Source: JAHEFT01 sp963700705 | GTDB lineage: Bacteria; Pseudomonadota; Gammaproteobacteria; Xanthomonadales; SZUA-36 | Length of the DNA: 64,000 nucleotides | Reading direction: 5' to 3' | Assembly (NCBI GenBank): GCA_963700705.1 | Contig: CAVOYQ010000006.1 | Span: 62,001 to 126,000, forward strand | Shown: positions 1-8,876 of the stretch, one piece after another | Layout: every line of letters begins with the position of its first letter | How positions within the stretch are numbered: the stretch's first letter is position 1 | The notes under the pieces: model-generated | The model's database searches: none | What the model was told of the DNA's origin: nothing | What the model saw: only the letters and a program-made list of their open reading frames with translations | Position numbers and translations under genes: made by a program

Positions 1-609
1 ACAGCATCCTGGCTTTTGACCTGGAGAAGCAGGCCTTTTTCTGGGCCATCCACCTGGCGCTGGGTGAAAACGGCCCGATCGGCACGGCCTACGATCCCCA
101 GGGCATCAACGGACCCGGCGGCGCCAACGGACCACCGGGCCCAAAACCTGTTGCACCTGAACAATGTCTTTGCCGACCGGCGCGGCATCTTCGTCAGCGG
201 CCTCAGGACAGGATGCCTGCTGCACATCGGCAACGGTAACGTGGTCCGCAAGTTGGTCGACATGCCGGAGGGCATGCACAATGCCCGCCCGTTCCGCGAC
301 GGCGTGCTGTTCAACGATACCGCCGCCGACGTGGTCCGCTATGTCGGCCGTGACGGAACGCAGCGGGTATTCCCGGTGCCCATGTACGACGACGCGGAAC
401 TGGAACACACGGAACTGGCGGACGGCAAGCTGGCCCGGCAGGGGTTTGGTCGCGGCTTGTGCGCGATCAACGACCGCATCATCGCGGCCGGCTCTTCGCC
501 TTCCACCGTCACCCTGTGCGACCTGGACAGCGGGATGCAGATCGCCCGCGTCAATTTCTCGATGGACGTGCGTAACGCCATCCATGGCCTGGAAGTCTGG
601 CCCTGGTGA
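1..609 (+). CDS. TIGR03032/DUF4915-like protein, C-terminal fragment, frameshifted
   Basis: The gene is cut by the window start, so only its C-terminal part is seen. The first ~110 bases read as protein in frame 3 (ILAFDLEKQAFFWAIHLALG), after which the sensible frame becomes frame 1 (NNVFADRRGIFVSGLRTG ... AIHGLEVWPW), so there is an indel near 110-145. The repeated short strand-like segments with GxxxVSGLRTG and ARPFRDGVLFND suggest a beta-propeller protein of the TIGR03032 type. That family call is from memory and tentative, and the function is unknown. The TGA stop overlaps the GTG start of the following FAD oxidoreductase (GTGA), so the two are translationally coupled. Confidence 0.5.
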   Translation, partial: TASWLLTWRSRPFSGPSTWRWVKTARSARPTIPRASTDPAAPTDHRAQNLLHLNNVFADRRGIFVSGLRTGCLLHIGNGNVVRKLVDMPEGMHNARPFRDGVLFNDTAADVVRYVGRDGTQRVFPVPMYDDAELEHTELADGKLARQGFGRGLCAINDRIIAAGSSPSTVTLCDLDSGMQIARVNFSMDVRNAIHGLEVWPW

Positions 610-2203
610 AGGCCTGGGACGCGATCGTCATCGGCGCCGGGCACAACGGCCTGACCACGGCTTTTTACCTGGCGAAATCACGGCTCAGGACCCTGGTGCT
701 GGAACGCCGGGACATCGTCGGCGGTTGCGCGGTAACCGAGGAAATCGATCCGGAAAATGCACCCGGCTGCCGCGTTTCCACCGCCTCCTACATGGCCAGC
801 ATGCTGCGGCCGGAAGTCATCCGGGACATGGCGCTCGGCCGGCATGGCCTGAAAATGATCGCCGCCGACCCCGGCGTGCAGATTGCATTGCCGGAAGGCC
901 GGGTGTTGCCCTGGTGGAGCGACCAGCGAAAGACGCACGCCGAACTGTGCCGCTTCAGCCGCAAGGACGCCGACGCCTTCTTCGAACTGGACCGGGAACT
1001 GAAATCACTGGCCCGCTACCTGCAGCCGTTTTTCCTGGAACCACCGCCGCGAACATCAGCCACGGGCCTGGCCGGCCTGCTGGAAGTGATCCGCGTGGGC
1101 CGGCGTTTCCGCGGCCTCAATGGGCGGGCGATGTCAGGACTTGCTCACCTTTCTGACCGGCAGCCTGGAACAATTCCTCGACCGCTATTTCGAATCGGAT
1201 GAGATCAAGCGCCTGATCCTGGCCAACAACCTCTACGGCAAACACGGCGGACCGCGGGACCCCGGTTCCGCCATGGGCCTGCTGTTCCACTTGCTGAGTG
1301 GCGGAGATGACGAAAAACAGGGCTTCAGCGGCCACGTGATCGGCGGCATGGGCGCCATCACGCAGGCCATGGCGGCGGCCTGCCGGGAAGCCGGCGTCGA
1401 AATTCGCACGGGCGCGGAAGTCGAACGGATCGAGTCGGCCAACGGCCGCGTCACCGGCGTCAGGCTGTCCGGTGGCGAAATGCTGGAGGCAGCGTATCGT
1501 CGCATCCAACGCCGATCCGAAACGGACCTTCCTCAAGCTGGTCGACCCGGCAGCAACTGGATGCGGATTTCAGGCGGCAGGTCGAGTCCATCCGCGATGG
1601 ACGGCCCGGCCGCCAAGGTCAACCTGGTGCTGAACGAAGAGCCGCGGGTCAACGGCATGCCGGCTGACGCGCCCGCCGCTGCAAAAAATGCTGTTCACGC
1701 TGGTGCCGACTTTCGAGCAGGCGCAGCGTTGTTATAACGCGTCCCAACTGGGTGAACTGGAGCCCGAGCTTTGGGTGGACTGCGTGTGGGCCTCAGCGAT
1801 CGACCCGGAGCTCGCCACGCCCGGGCATCACGTGCTGACCACCTTCGTGCAATACCTGCCTTTCCAGCCCGCCAAAGGCAGTTGGGATGACCACCGCGAC
1901 TGGCTGGGCGACCGGGTCATCGAAATCATCGGGCGCTACGCCCCGAACGTTCCCGGCGCGGTGGTTGGCCGGGACGTCATCACCCCGCTGGACCTGGAGC
2001 GGCGCTTCGGCATCACCGAAGGCAACATTTTCCACGGCGACATTCGCCTGGACCAGCTGTTCTTCATGCGCCCCCTGCCCGGCTGGGCGCACTACAAAAC
2101 ACCGATCGACGGCCTGTACCTGTGCGGCGCCGGCACCCATCCGGGCGGCGGTGTCACCGGCGCGCCCGGCTATAACGCCGCGCGGGCGATCCTGAAGCGC
2201 TGA
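606..2203 (+). CDS. PYROXD2/phytoene-desaturase-like FAD oxidoreductase, multiply frameshifted
   Basis: An FAD-binding Rossmann motif (IVIGAGHNGLTTAFYLA) starts at residue ~7, followed by LERRDIVGGCAVTEE. The C-terminal FAD motif is LYLCGAGTHPGGGVTGAPGYNAAR. The pattern SASYMASMLRPEVIRDM and the total span of ~530 codons fit the PYROXD2 branch of the amine-oxidase/phytoene-dehydrogenase superfamily; the substrate is unknown. The frame changes at about 1125, 1490, 1545, 1600 and 1690, and all pieces stay conserved, so the gene is probably intact in the organism. The GTG start at 606 overlaps the stop of the upstream gene. The product is probably cytoplasmic. Confidence 0.75.
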
Positions 2204-2234
2204 AAATATCAATATCTCCCAAGGACTCAAAAAT

Positions 2235-3341
2235 ATGCTCAAACCAGCCATCTTCCTGATTGTTATTTCCCTTTCGTTCGCAATGTCAGCCCAGGCAACC
2301 GAACTGCCGTTCAACGTGGAACCCGTGGCGACATTCAATGAGCCCTGGGCCATGACATTCCTCCCCGATGGCCGGATGCTGGTGACGGAAAAGCGCGGGC
2401 GTCTTTACGTGGTGACGCAGGAGGGCGAGAAATCAAGGCCGGTCGAAGATGTACCCAACGTCGACTACCGCGGACAAGGCGGCCTCGGCGACGTGATACT
2501 GCATCCCGATTTTGCGAACAACCAACTGATCTATCTCAGTTACGCCGAGTCCGGGATCGGCGATGTGCGCGGAGCCGCTGTGACCCGGGGCAGGCTGGTC
2601 CTGAACGGAGGCGATCCCCGCCTGGAAGGTGTTGAAGTTATCTGGCGCCAGAACCCCAAGGTCACCGGTGCGGGTCATTACGGACATCGCATGGCCTTTG
2701 ATGCCGACGGTTTCCTGTTTATTTCTTCGGGAGAGCGACAGAAATTTGACCCGGCACAGCAGATGACCGGTAACCTGGGCAAGATTGTCCGGATCAACGA
2801 CGACGGTTCGGTGCCGGACGACAACCCGTTTGCCGCTCGTGGTGATGTCACCGCAGAAATATGGACCCTGGGACACCGCAATCCACTGGGCCTGGCCTTT
2901 GATGACAGCGGGCGTTTGTGGAATACCGAAATGGGACCGCTTCATGGCGACGAACTGAACCTGGTTGTGAAAGGCAGCAATTACGGTTATCCCATCGTAT
3001 CGGAAGGCAACCATTACAGTGGAGAAGTCATTCCCAACCACGACACGAGGCCCGAGTTCGCGGCGCCCATGGTGGCCTGGGTTCCAACCATCGCGCCCGC
3101 AGGAATGATTTTCTATTCCGGCGACCTGTTTCCCCAATGGCAGGGATCTGCGTTGATTGCCGGGCTCGCATCCCGCGCCATCATCCGCGTGGAAATCGAT
3201 GGCGATACGGCCATTGAGGCTGAGCGCTACGATATGGGTGCGCGGATTCGCGAAGTCGAGCAAGGCCCGGACGGGGCCTTATGGGTGCTTGAAGATAATG
3301 ACGGCGGCCGCCTGCTGAAGCTGACACCGCCGGATCAGTGA
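2235..3341 (+). CDS. PQQ-dependent sugar dehydrogenase, YliI/Asd type
   Basis: This 368-residue protein has a signal peptide (cleavage probably after AMSAQA, residue ~22), so it is exported to the periplasm. The body is a six-bladed glucose/sorbosone-dehydrogenase beta-propeller. Visible family motifs are RGQGGLGDVILHPDF, GHYGHRMAFDADG, EIWTLGHRNPLGLAF and HGDELNLVVKGSNYGYP, in the same order and spacing as E. coli YliI. Members bind PQQ and calcium and oxidise aldoses. An ATG with a nearby AAGGA sequence supports the start. It is 31 bp downstream of the FAD oxidoreductase and could share its transcript. No frameshift is seen here. Confidence 0.88.
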   Translation: MLKPAIFLIVISLSFAMSAQATELPFNVEPVATFNEPWAMTFLPDGRMLVTEKRGRLYVVTQEGEKSRPVEDVPNVDYRGQGGLGDVILHPDFANNQLIYLSYAESGIGDVRGAAVTRGRLVLNGGDPRLEGVEVIWRQNPKVTGAGHYGHRMAFDADGFLFISSGERQKFDPAQQMTGNLGKIVRINDDGSVPDDNPFAARGDVTAEIWTLGHRNPLGLAFDDSGRLWNTEMGPLHGDELNLVVKGSNYGYPIVSEGNHYSGEVIPNHDTRPEFAAPMVAWVPTIAPAGMIFYSGDLFPQWQGSALIAGLASRAIIRVEIDGDTAIEAERYDMGARIREVEQGPDGALWVLEDNDGGRLLKLTPPDQ

Positions 3342-3364
3342 TGGGGATGTTTAGCCCTTAAAAG

Positions 3365-4074
3365 CTATTCAACCCCGGGCGAGAACGTGGCTTCTTCAAG
3401 AAGAACCTTGTAGGTGTAGCCGGAGCCAAGATCGACATCGGTCACGACAGTTCCTTTGGCCACCACCAGTGCGCCGGTGAAACCATTTCCTGCGATGTCG
3501 CCAGTATCCTGTTATCCGGGTCGGAGCCGGTGCCGTCCTGGAGGGTAATCCAGTTTTTCCCCATGATATTTTCATTCACCTTCATCACCCTGGCATTCAG
3601 GCTGACCACCTGGCCCTTCAACCCGGCTGATTCGGCAAAAATGGTGGCGATGGTCTTGCCATCCTCAAGGGCTTTGACCTCGCCCGGCGCCGGCGCAGTA
3701 ACCGCAGCAGATTTTGGGCTGCATGCCCATGCTGCCATGAGCTTTCATGGCATCGGCGGCCGTGTCGTTGCCGTTGTCGCCGGCAAGACTGGCCTCGGAA
3801 ACAAAAAGGATGGAATCAAATGTCCTGTCCAGGCTGGTACTGTGGAACCCGTTCATTTCCATGACGCCGCTGTACTGGACCTGGTCACCCGCGGATACGG
3901 CAAAATTATTGGCCGCGATCCAGGTGCCGTCTTCAAGCCTCAGATAGACATAGCTGCCGGCTTCTATGGTTTCGGCCACGGTGCCGGTTGCCGGGCCTGG
4001 TATCCGCCGCCATCACTACTGGCGCACCGGTCAGAAAGGCGCATATCACGATTACTGAAATCGAACGACTTCAT
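3365..4074 (-). CDS. Periplasmic OB-fold (NrfJ-like) protein, frameshifted
   Basis: Reading through several frame changes gives one protein. It begins MKSFDFS then a hydrophobic signal segment (IVICAFLTGAPVVMA). A first half contains GSYVYLRLEDGTWIAANNF, VQYSGVMEMNGFHS and LDRTFDSILFV. A second half contains KTIATIFAESAGLKGQVVSLNARVMKVNENIMGKNWITLQDGTG, ending GYTYKVLLEEATFSPGVE. The MGKNWITLQDGTG block is typical of small OB-fold periplasmic proteins often labelled NrfJ or DNA-binding. Frame changes lie near 4050, 3985, 3700-3740 and 3500. The role is unknown. The ATG at 4074 has GAGA upstream. The gene stands alone between convergent and codirectional neighbours. Confidence 0.6.
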
Positions 4075-4191
4075 GAAGAGTCTCCGTTGTCATTGTCTTT
4101 GATGAAAGACTGGAATGGTCCGAAAGAGTTTCAATTGTATGGTCTGTCCTGATCGAACACCATGTGCTGGATCAAGTCCGGACTATTACCC

Positions 4192-5664
4192 TTAAAGCCC
4201 CATCGACGCGCTGTTCACGGCCGAGATCAGGGCGCGACCCTTGTTCATGGTCTCTTCCCATTCTTTTTCGGGGTCGGAATCCGCCACGATTCCCGCCCCG
4301 GCCTGCACATGCAGCACGCCGTCCTTGATCACGGCCGTGCGGATGGCGATGGCCAGGTCGGTGTCATCGTGCCAGTTGATGTAGCCCACCGCGCCCGCGT
4401 ATACATTCCGGCGGACCGGTTCCAGTTCGTTGATGATTTCCATTGCGCGGATCTTGGGCGCGCCGGACAAGGTGCCGGCGGGAAAGGCTGACCGGATCGC
4501 GTCCGTGGCGGACAGTCCTTCGGCCAGTTCCCCTTCCACCTGTGAAACGATATGCATCACGTGGGAGTAGCGTTCCACGACCATGGTCTCGGTCACCTTG
4601 ACGGTCCCGATGCGGGAAACCCTGCCGGCGTCGTTTCTGCCCAGATCGATCAGCATCAGGTGTTCCGCCCGTTCCTTTGGATCGCTGAGCAGTTCTTCCT
4701 CCAGCCGCTTGTCCTCTTCAACGGAGTGGCCGCGGTGCCGGGTGCCGGCAATCGGCCTGAGCGTCACCTGCCGGTTCTGAACGCGCACCAGCACTTCCGG
4801 CGACGACCCGACGATCTGGGTATCGCCCAGGTCGATGAAGTACATGTACGGTGACGGATTCAATGCCCGCAGTGCGCGGTAGACATCCAGCGGGCGCGCC
4901 TTGAAAGGAACGCTCATGCGCTGCGAGAGCACCACCTGGAAGACGTCCCCGGAAAGAATGTATTCCTTGCTTTTCTCAACGGCATTGATGAAATCACGGC
5001 GGTTGAAACCGTAACTGAAATCACTTTCGGCCACCGGGTCGTGCGAAACCGGGATCCCGTACCCCTCGCTGCTGCCCCTCAGCGTGCCTGCCAGTTCATC
5101 GAGGCGGCTCTGCGCATATTCCCAGGCCAGCGGCCGCGCCGGGTCGATGTTGACGACCAGGTAAAGCCGGCCCGCCAGGTTGTCGAACACCGCGACTTCT
5201 TCAGACAGCAGCAGGACCATATCCGGGGTGCTGAGCTCATCCGGCTTGCTGTCATCGATCAGCCGCGGTTCGAAGCGTTGCACGACTTCATAGCCGAAAT
5301 AACCCACGAACCCGCCGGTAAACACCGGCAATTCGGGCAACCTCGGCGAGCGAAAAGATCCTTGCAACTGCGAGACGTACTCGAGCGGGTCGGCCACTTC
5401 TTCGCGATGCACGCCGACGCTGTTTTCGTAGGTGGTCAGCCGGGTTCCGGACAGGGAGTAGCGCCGTTTGCACGGCAGGCCGATGATGGAAAACCGGCCC
5501 CAGGTTTCGCCGCCCTCGACCGACTCGAGCAGGTAGGTGTCCGGCCCTTCGGCCAGTTTCAGGTAAACGGAAAGCGGGGTGTCCAGGTCCGCCAATACCG
5601 ACCGGTAAACGGGTATGCGGTTAAACCCCTCGGCCCTGAGTTTTTCAAATGCTTCCCTGTCCAC
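4192..5664 (-). CDS. trpE: Anthranilate synthase component I
   Basis: The 490-residue length is usual for TrpE. It converts chorismate and glutamine-derived ammonia to anthranilate, the first committed step of tryptophan synthesis. The N-terminal domain has the tryptophan feedback-site motif LLES (YLLESVEGGETWGRFSIIG, residue ~45). The C-terminal chorismate-binding domain has NPSPYMYF, GSSPEVLVR, RPIAGTRHRG, HLMLIDLGRND and AFPAGTLSGAPKIRAMEII. The start is taken at GTG 5664. The partner trpG is not in the window; the neighbours are an OB-fold protein and the sortase-system kinase, so the gene is not in a trp operon here. Confidence 0.97.
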   Translation of the reverse strand: MDREAFEKLRAEGFNRIPVYRSVLADLDTPLSVYLKLAEGPDTYLLESVEGGETWGRFSIIGLPCKRRYSLSGTRLTTYENSVGVHREEVADPLEYVSQLQGSFRSPRLPELPVFTGGFVGYFGYEVVQRFEPRLIDDSKPDELSTPDMVLLLSEEVAVFDNLAGRLYLVVNIDPARPLAWEYAQSRLDELAGTLRGSSEGYGIPVSHDPVAESDFSYGFNRRDFINAVEKSKEYILSGDVFQVVLSQRMSVPFKARPLDVYRALRALNPSPYMYFIDLGDTQIVGSSPEVLVRVQNRQVTLRPIAGTRHRGHSVEEDKRLEEELLSDPKERAEHLMLIDLGRNDAGRVSRIGTVKVTETMVVERYSHVMHIVSQVEGELAEGLSATDAIRSAFPAGTLSGAPKIRAMEIINELEPVRRNVYAGAVGYINWHDDTDLAIAIRTAVIKDGVLHVQAGAGIVADSDPEKEWEETMNKGRALISAVNSASMGL

Positions 5665-5721
5665 GGCAGTCCATTTTTATGAGGCAACAGGGGGGATTCT
5701 AGCAAGGCTCGGCGCAATCGC

Positions 5722-7737
5722 CTACACGGGAAGGGTAATCCGGAATTCCACACCCGCGCCACCGGGCAATTCATGCGCGCTGACACGCCCGTTATGGGCT
5801 TCGGCAACCAGGCGCACGATATACAGTCCCAGCCCGAGGTGCGGTTCCGCGCCGCGCTTTTCGCGCATCGACACCAGCGAATCAAACAGGCGTTCCTGCA
5901 ACTCCCGGGGCAGGCGGCTGCCCGTATTACGCACGCAGAGTTCGAAACAACCTTCCCCGGCACGGAGAATGAGGCTGACTTCATCCGCTTCACCACTCAG
6001 GGACATCGCGTTATCCACGAGTTTGTCCAGGGCCTGGGCGAGCAAATCAGGCGCGCACCGGGTAGATGTTTCGGAATCGGGAACGCGGAGCAGGAGCTTG
6101 CGCCCGGGGTGGACAGCGCGATACCCCTCGGCACAGCGACGCACCAGTCCGGACAGGTCGACGATTTCCCACTCCGCAACGCCGATGGCCGCTTCCAGCC
6201 GGCTGGCTTCGCTCATCGCGCGGACGATCGCGGCCTGCCTGCTCACGCCTTCCTGGGCCCGTTCGAGAAACCTCCTCGACTCATCATCCAGATCCTGGCT
6301 CGCCAGGTTGTCCAGCGAGGAGCGGGTGATGGCCAGGGGCGTTTTCAGTTCGTGCGACAACTTGCCGGCCAGGGTCTGCAGGTACTGGCTGTAGTTGGCC
6401 ACGGCCCGCAGCAGTTTCTGGTTATTTCGCGCCAACTCGCCCAGCTCGTCCCGGTCTTCCCTCAAGGGCAGAATATCCAGGTCGACGCCGCCTTCCATGG
6501 CCCGGCTGACAGCACCGCTGAGGCGCTGCACCCGGCCCGACAGGCGGGTGGCGAAATACCAGAGGCCGGCAGCAAGTCCGAATGTCAGGGCCAGCGTGGT
6601 AAAGAGCAACCGGCTCAACGCCCGGTTCGTGACCAACAACAGGCCGTCTGAAGAAGACTGCATCACGACCGCGCCGTGTACCTCTCCTTCCAGGACCACC
6701 GGCACCGCGATGGTGTTCCAGACCACGGCGGTTTCCAGGTCGTGGGTCCAGCTGATTGCATCTTCGCCGGCCAGGGCCTTGCTGATCACCGCGTCGCCCG
6801 GGTGAACCGGGTCCCCGGGGCGGCTTTCCAGCAACTGCGTACGGGAACCGGCAACCAGCAGGTAAAGCACCCGTTGCAGCCAGGTCGTGCGCTGGTCTGC
6901 ATGATCAGTCTTCGACCGGCTTTCCGAACCCGATTCGGCCAGGACCCAGCCTTTCGAATCCACCAGCCAACTGTGGGTCTCCTGCATTCCCGACCGGGTC
7001 AACCATTCCGACAAGCCCTGCCATTCAGATGACAGGTTGATCCAGAGCGGGTGACCGGGATCGCCCATCGGGCCGGCCGTACGGCGCGAATCGCCACCGG
7101 CCTGGCGGGCATCCCACACCTGGAAGCTCAGATCCGTGTTGCCGGCCGGGATCGGTAATGCAAGTTCAACGCGATAGCCGTTTTCGCGCTCGAGCCAGTA
7201 GCCCTCCACCTGACCGGAATCGCCCCGTTCACTGTTGATCTGCAACGGTCCGGGCGCCTCGGGACTGATGGTAAAACTGAATAAACCGCGCGGACTGCGC
7301 ACCCGAAGGAAAATCCCGTCGGAGGCCAGTGGCGGTGAAGCCTGGGCGGACCCTGCGAGATTCCGGCTGGTATCATCAACGTCGAAAAGCACAAAGAGGC
7401 GGTCCTGGTGGCTTCCGGCCAGCAGGCGCACGCCCAACTGGCCGTCCACGGATGAAAACTCCAGGCCCTGCCACGCTGCCGGCCAGTCATCACTGTAGCC
7501 ATCGAGGGCCGGCACCTGCTGCAAATCCCTGAGGGGCAAGTAAAGTTCAGGCAGGAACAGTAACTGGCTGCCGAATTCCAGCGGGATCGTTGCGGCCATG
7601 GTGTGGGCGGAAGCCAACAAGGCATTCTGTTGCGAATCGCGCAGGAAACGTTCCAGTTCCTGCAGCAACTTCCAGCCCGACCAGGGCAACAGCAGGGTCA
7701 GCAGGGACAGTGCGACCAGCTTGGTTCTGAGCTTCAT
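5722..7737 (-). CDS. pdsS: Proteobacterial dedicated sortase system histidine kinase
   Basis: This membrane sensor kinase of ~671 residues starts at ATG 7737 (MKLRTKLVALSL), whose ATGA overlaps the response-regulator stop. There is a first membrane segment at residues ~6-20, a large periplasmic sensing region (~20-365), then a second membrane segment (LLFTTLALTFGLAAGLWYF) and a HAMP region. The H-box is KLSHELKTPLAITRS, the N-box LDKLVDNAMSLS and the G-box HLGLGLYIVRLVAEAHNG. Pairing with this regulator next to a class GN sortase and its target matches the TIGR03785 family. It presumably controls the sortase substrate operon; the signal is unknown. No frameshift is seen. Confidence 0.88.
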   Translation of the reverse strand: MKLRTKLVALSLLTLLLPWSGWKLLQELERFLRDSQQNALLASAHTMAATIPLEFGSQLLFLPELYLPLRDLQQVPALDGYSDDWPAAWQGLEFSSVDGQLGVRLLAGSHQDRLFVLFDVDDTSRNLAGSAQASPPLASDGIFLRVRSPRGLFSFTISPEAPGPLQINSERGDSGQVEGYWLERENGYRVELALPIPAGNTDLSFQVWDARQAGGDSRRTAGPMGDPGHPLWINLSSEWQGLSEWLTRSGMQETHSWLVDSKGWVLAESGSESRSKTDHADQRTTWLQRVLYLLVAGSRTQLLESRPGDPVHPGDAVISKALAGEDAISWTHDLETAVVWNTIAVPVVLEGEVHGAVVMQSSSDGLLLVTNRALSRLLFTTLALTFGLAAGLWYFATRLSGRVQRLSGAVSRAMEGGVDLDILPLREDRDELGELARNNQKLLRAVANYSQYLQTLAGKLSHELKTPLAITRSSLDNLASQDLDDESRRFLERAQEGVSRQAAIVRAMSEASRLEAAIGVAEWEIVDLSGLVRRCAEGYRAVHPGRKLLLRVPDSETSTRCAPDLLAQALDKLVDNAMSLSGEADEVSLILRAGEGCFELCVRNTGSRLPRELQERLFDSLVSMREKRGAEPHLGLGLYIVRLVAEAHNGRVSAHELPGGAGVEFRITLPV

Positions 7738-8462
7738 CCTGTCTCGCCGGACGGTTCCGTGGCGCCGGCACATTCAGGCTTCCAGCGGTACCCCGCCCCG
7801 TAAACCGTGTCCAGCCGGTCGAAGCCGGCGTCGGCCTGGACAAACTTGCGGCGGATTCGCTTGATGTGACTGGTGATGGTCTGGTCATCCACCAGCACAT
7901 TGGCGTCATCCATGAGCTGCGAACGTGTCCTGACGTGCCCGGGATGACGGATCAGTGAATGGATCAGCCAGAACTCGGTAACGGTCAGGGGCACGGGCAC
8001 GCCGTTCCAGCTGACCTCCATCCGCTCCACCGAGAATTTCAGAGGCCCGCGTTCCAGCAGCTGCTCGCTGCTCACGCCCCCCGACAGGGCCTCGACCCTG
8101 CGAAACAGCGCCACGACGCGCGCCACCAGGTGCTGCAAACTGATGTCCTTGGTCAGGTAATCGTCGGCGCCGAGGCGCAATCCCGAAATGACATCGAGGT
8201 CGGAGTCCCTTGCGGTCAGAAAAATGATCGGCAGGCTCCTGGACAGGCTGCGCAGTTCGCGGCACAGTTCGAACCCGCCTTCAACGTCATCGCCAAGCCC
8301 GACATCGATGATGACCAGGTCCGGCAACCGCCTTTTCAGGGCGGCGAGCGCGGAATGCTTGTCGCCGTAACCGGATACCTGGTATCCGAAGCGTCGCAGG
8401 GCGTCCTCGTAATTGTGCCGGATCGCCGCTTCATCCTCGACGATCGCTATGTGTCGTGACAT
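7734..8462 (-). CDS. pdsR: Proteobacterial dedicated sortase system response regulator
   Basis: This is a 242-residue OmpR/PhoB-type regulator. The receiver domain spans residues ~4-120, with acidic residues in IVEDEAAI, the phospho-acceptor Asp in LVIIDVGLGDD and the conserved Lys in DDYLTKDIS. The winged-helix DNA-binding domain is at ~140-230 (LTVTEFWLIHSLIRHPGHVRTRSQLMD ... VYGAGYRWKPE). It lies 4 bp into the kinase gene (ATGA overlap) and is divergent from the sortase target, as expected for PdsR (TIGR03787). The likely binding region is the 8463-8876 interval. Confidence 0.9.
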   Translation of the reverse strand: MSRHIAIVEDEAAIRHNYEDALRRFGYQVSGYGDKHSALAALKRRLPDLVIIDVGLGDDVEGGFELCRELRSLSRSLPIIFLTARDSDLDVISGLRLGADDYLTKDISLQHLVARVVALFRRVEALSGGVSSEQLLERGPLKFSVERMEVSWNGVPVPLTVTEFWLIHSLIRHPGHVRTRSQLMDDANVLVDDQTITSHIKRIRRKFVQADAGFDRLDTVYGAGYRWKPECAGATEPSGETG

Positions 8463-8876
8463 GACTTCTCCCGGGAGCTGTTGCCCGTTTTCAGGAGTTC
8501 ATCATACGTCCCCCGCAGGCTCGCGTGAATCGCCGGCACCCCCGAAACGGGCGGTTGCCACAAGCTTGCCCTAATTCGGACGCTGCTTGGTCACAGGTGG
8601 CCACCGCCACGGCATTTCGCAACCGTTAAATGGATGCACAGCCGGTGAATGGTTAAGGCCGGGATCAACACGGAGTCGGAAATGCCCCATCAATCATCCA
8701 TAAGAAACAAACTCGAAATCGTCGCTTCGCCGGCGCCTGGCCGGAAAGCGCCGGCCGGCAAGGCCGCAGGCGACCCGGCGGTCGCCGGAATCGCACCACC
8801 AGGAAGAGAGATCTAACTGGCAGGACCGGGCCTTGCTGATCTTTCGGCGGTTCTCCTGGCGCTGCTGATCATCCGG
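8463..8876. promoter_or_regulatory. Divergent control region between pdsR and the sortase target gene
   Basis: The 414-base interval separates two divergent transcripts. It holds two GTTAA blocks about 26 bp apart (8628 and 8651) that could be regulator half-sites; this is a guess. From 8682 the sequence also probably encodes the true N-terminus of the target protein: ATG at 8682, then an arginine-rich stretch readable in a shifted frame. A hydrophobic segment (SAVLLALLIIRVETAEA) runs into the annotated coding sequence, but an in-frame TAA at 8814 blocks it. Confidence 0.4.

Noticed and set aside
8620..8665. Sixth copy of the four-hexamer array upstream of the sortase target
   Set aside because: GTTAAG- and GTTAAA-like hexamers are present, but not at 11-bp period and without the CTTCAG member or a correctly placed -10.
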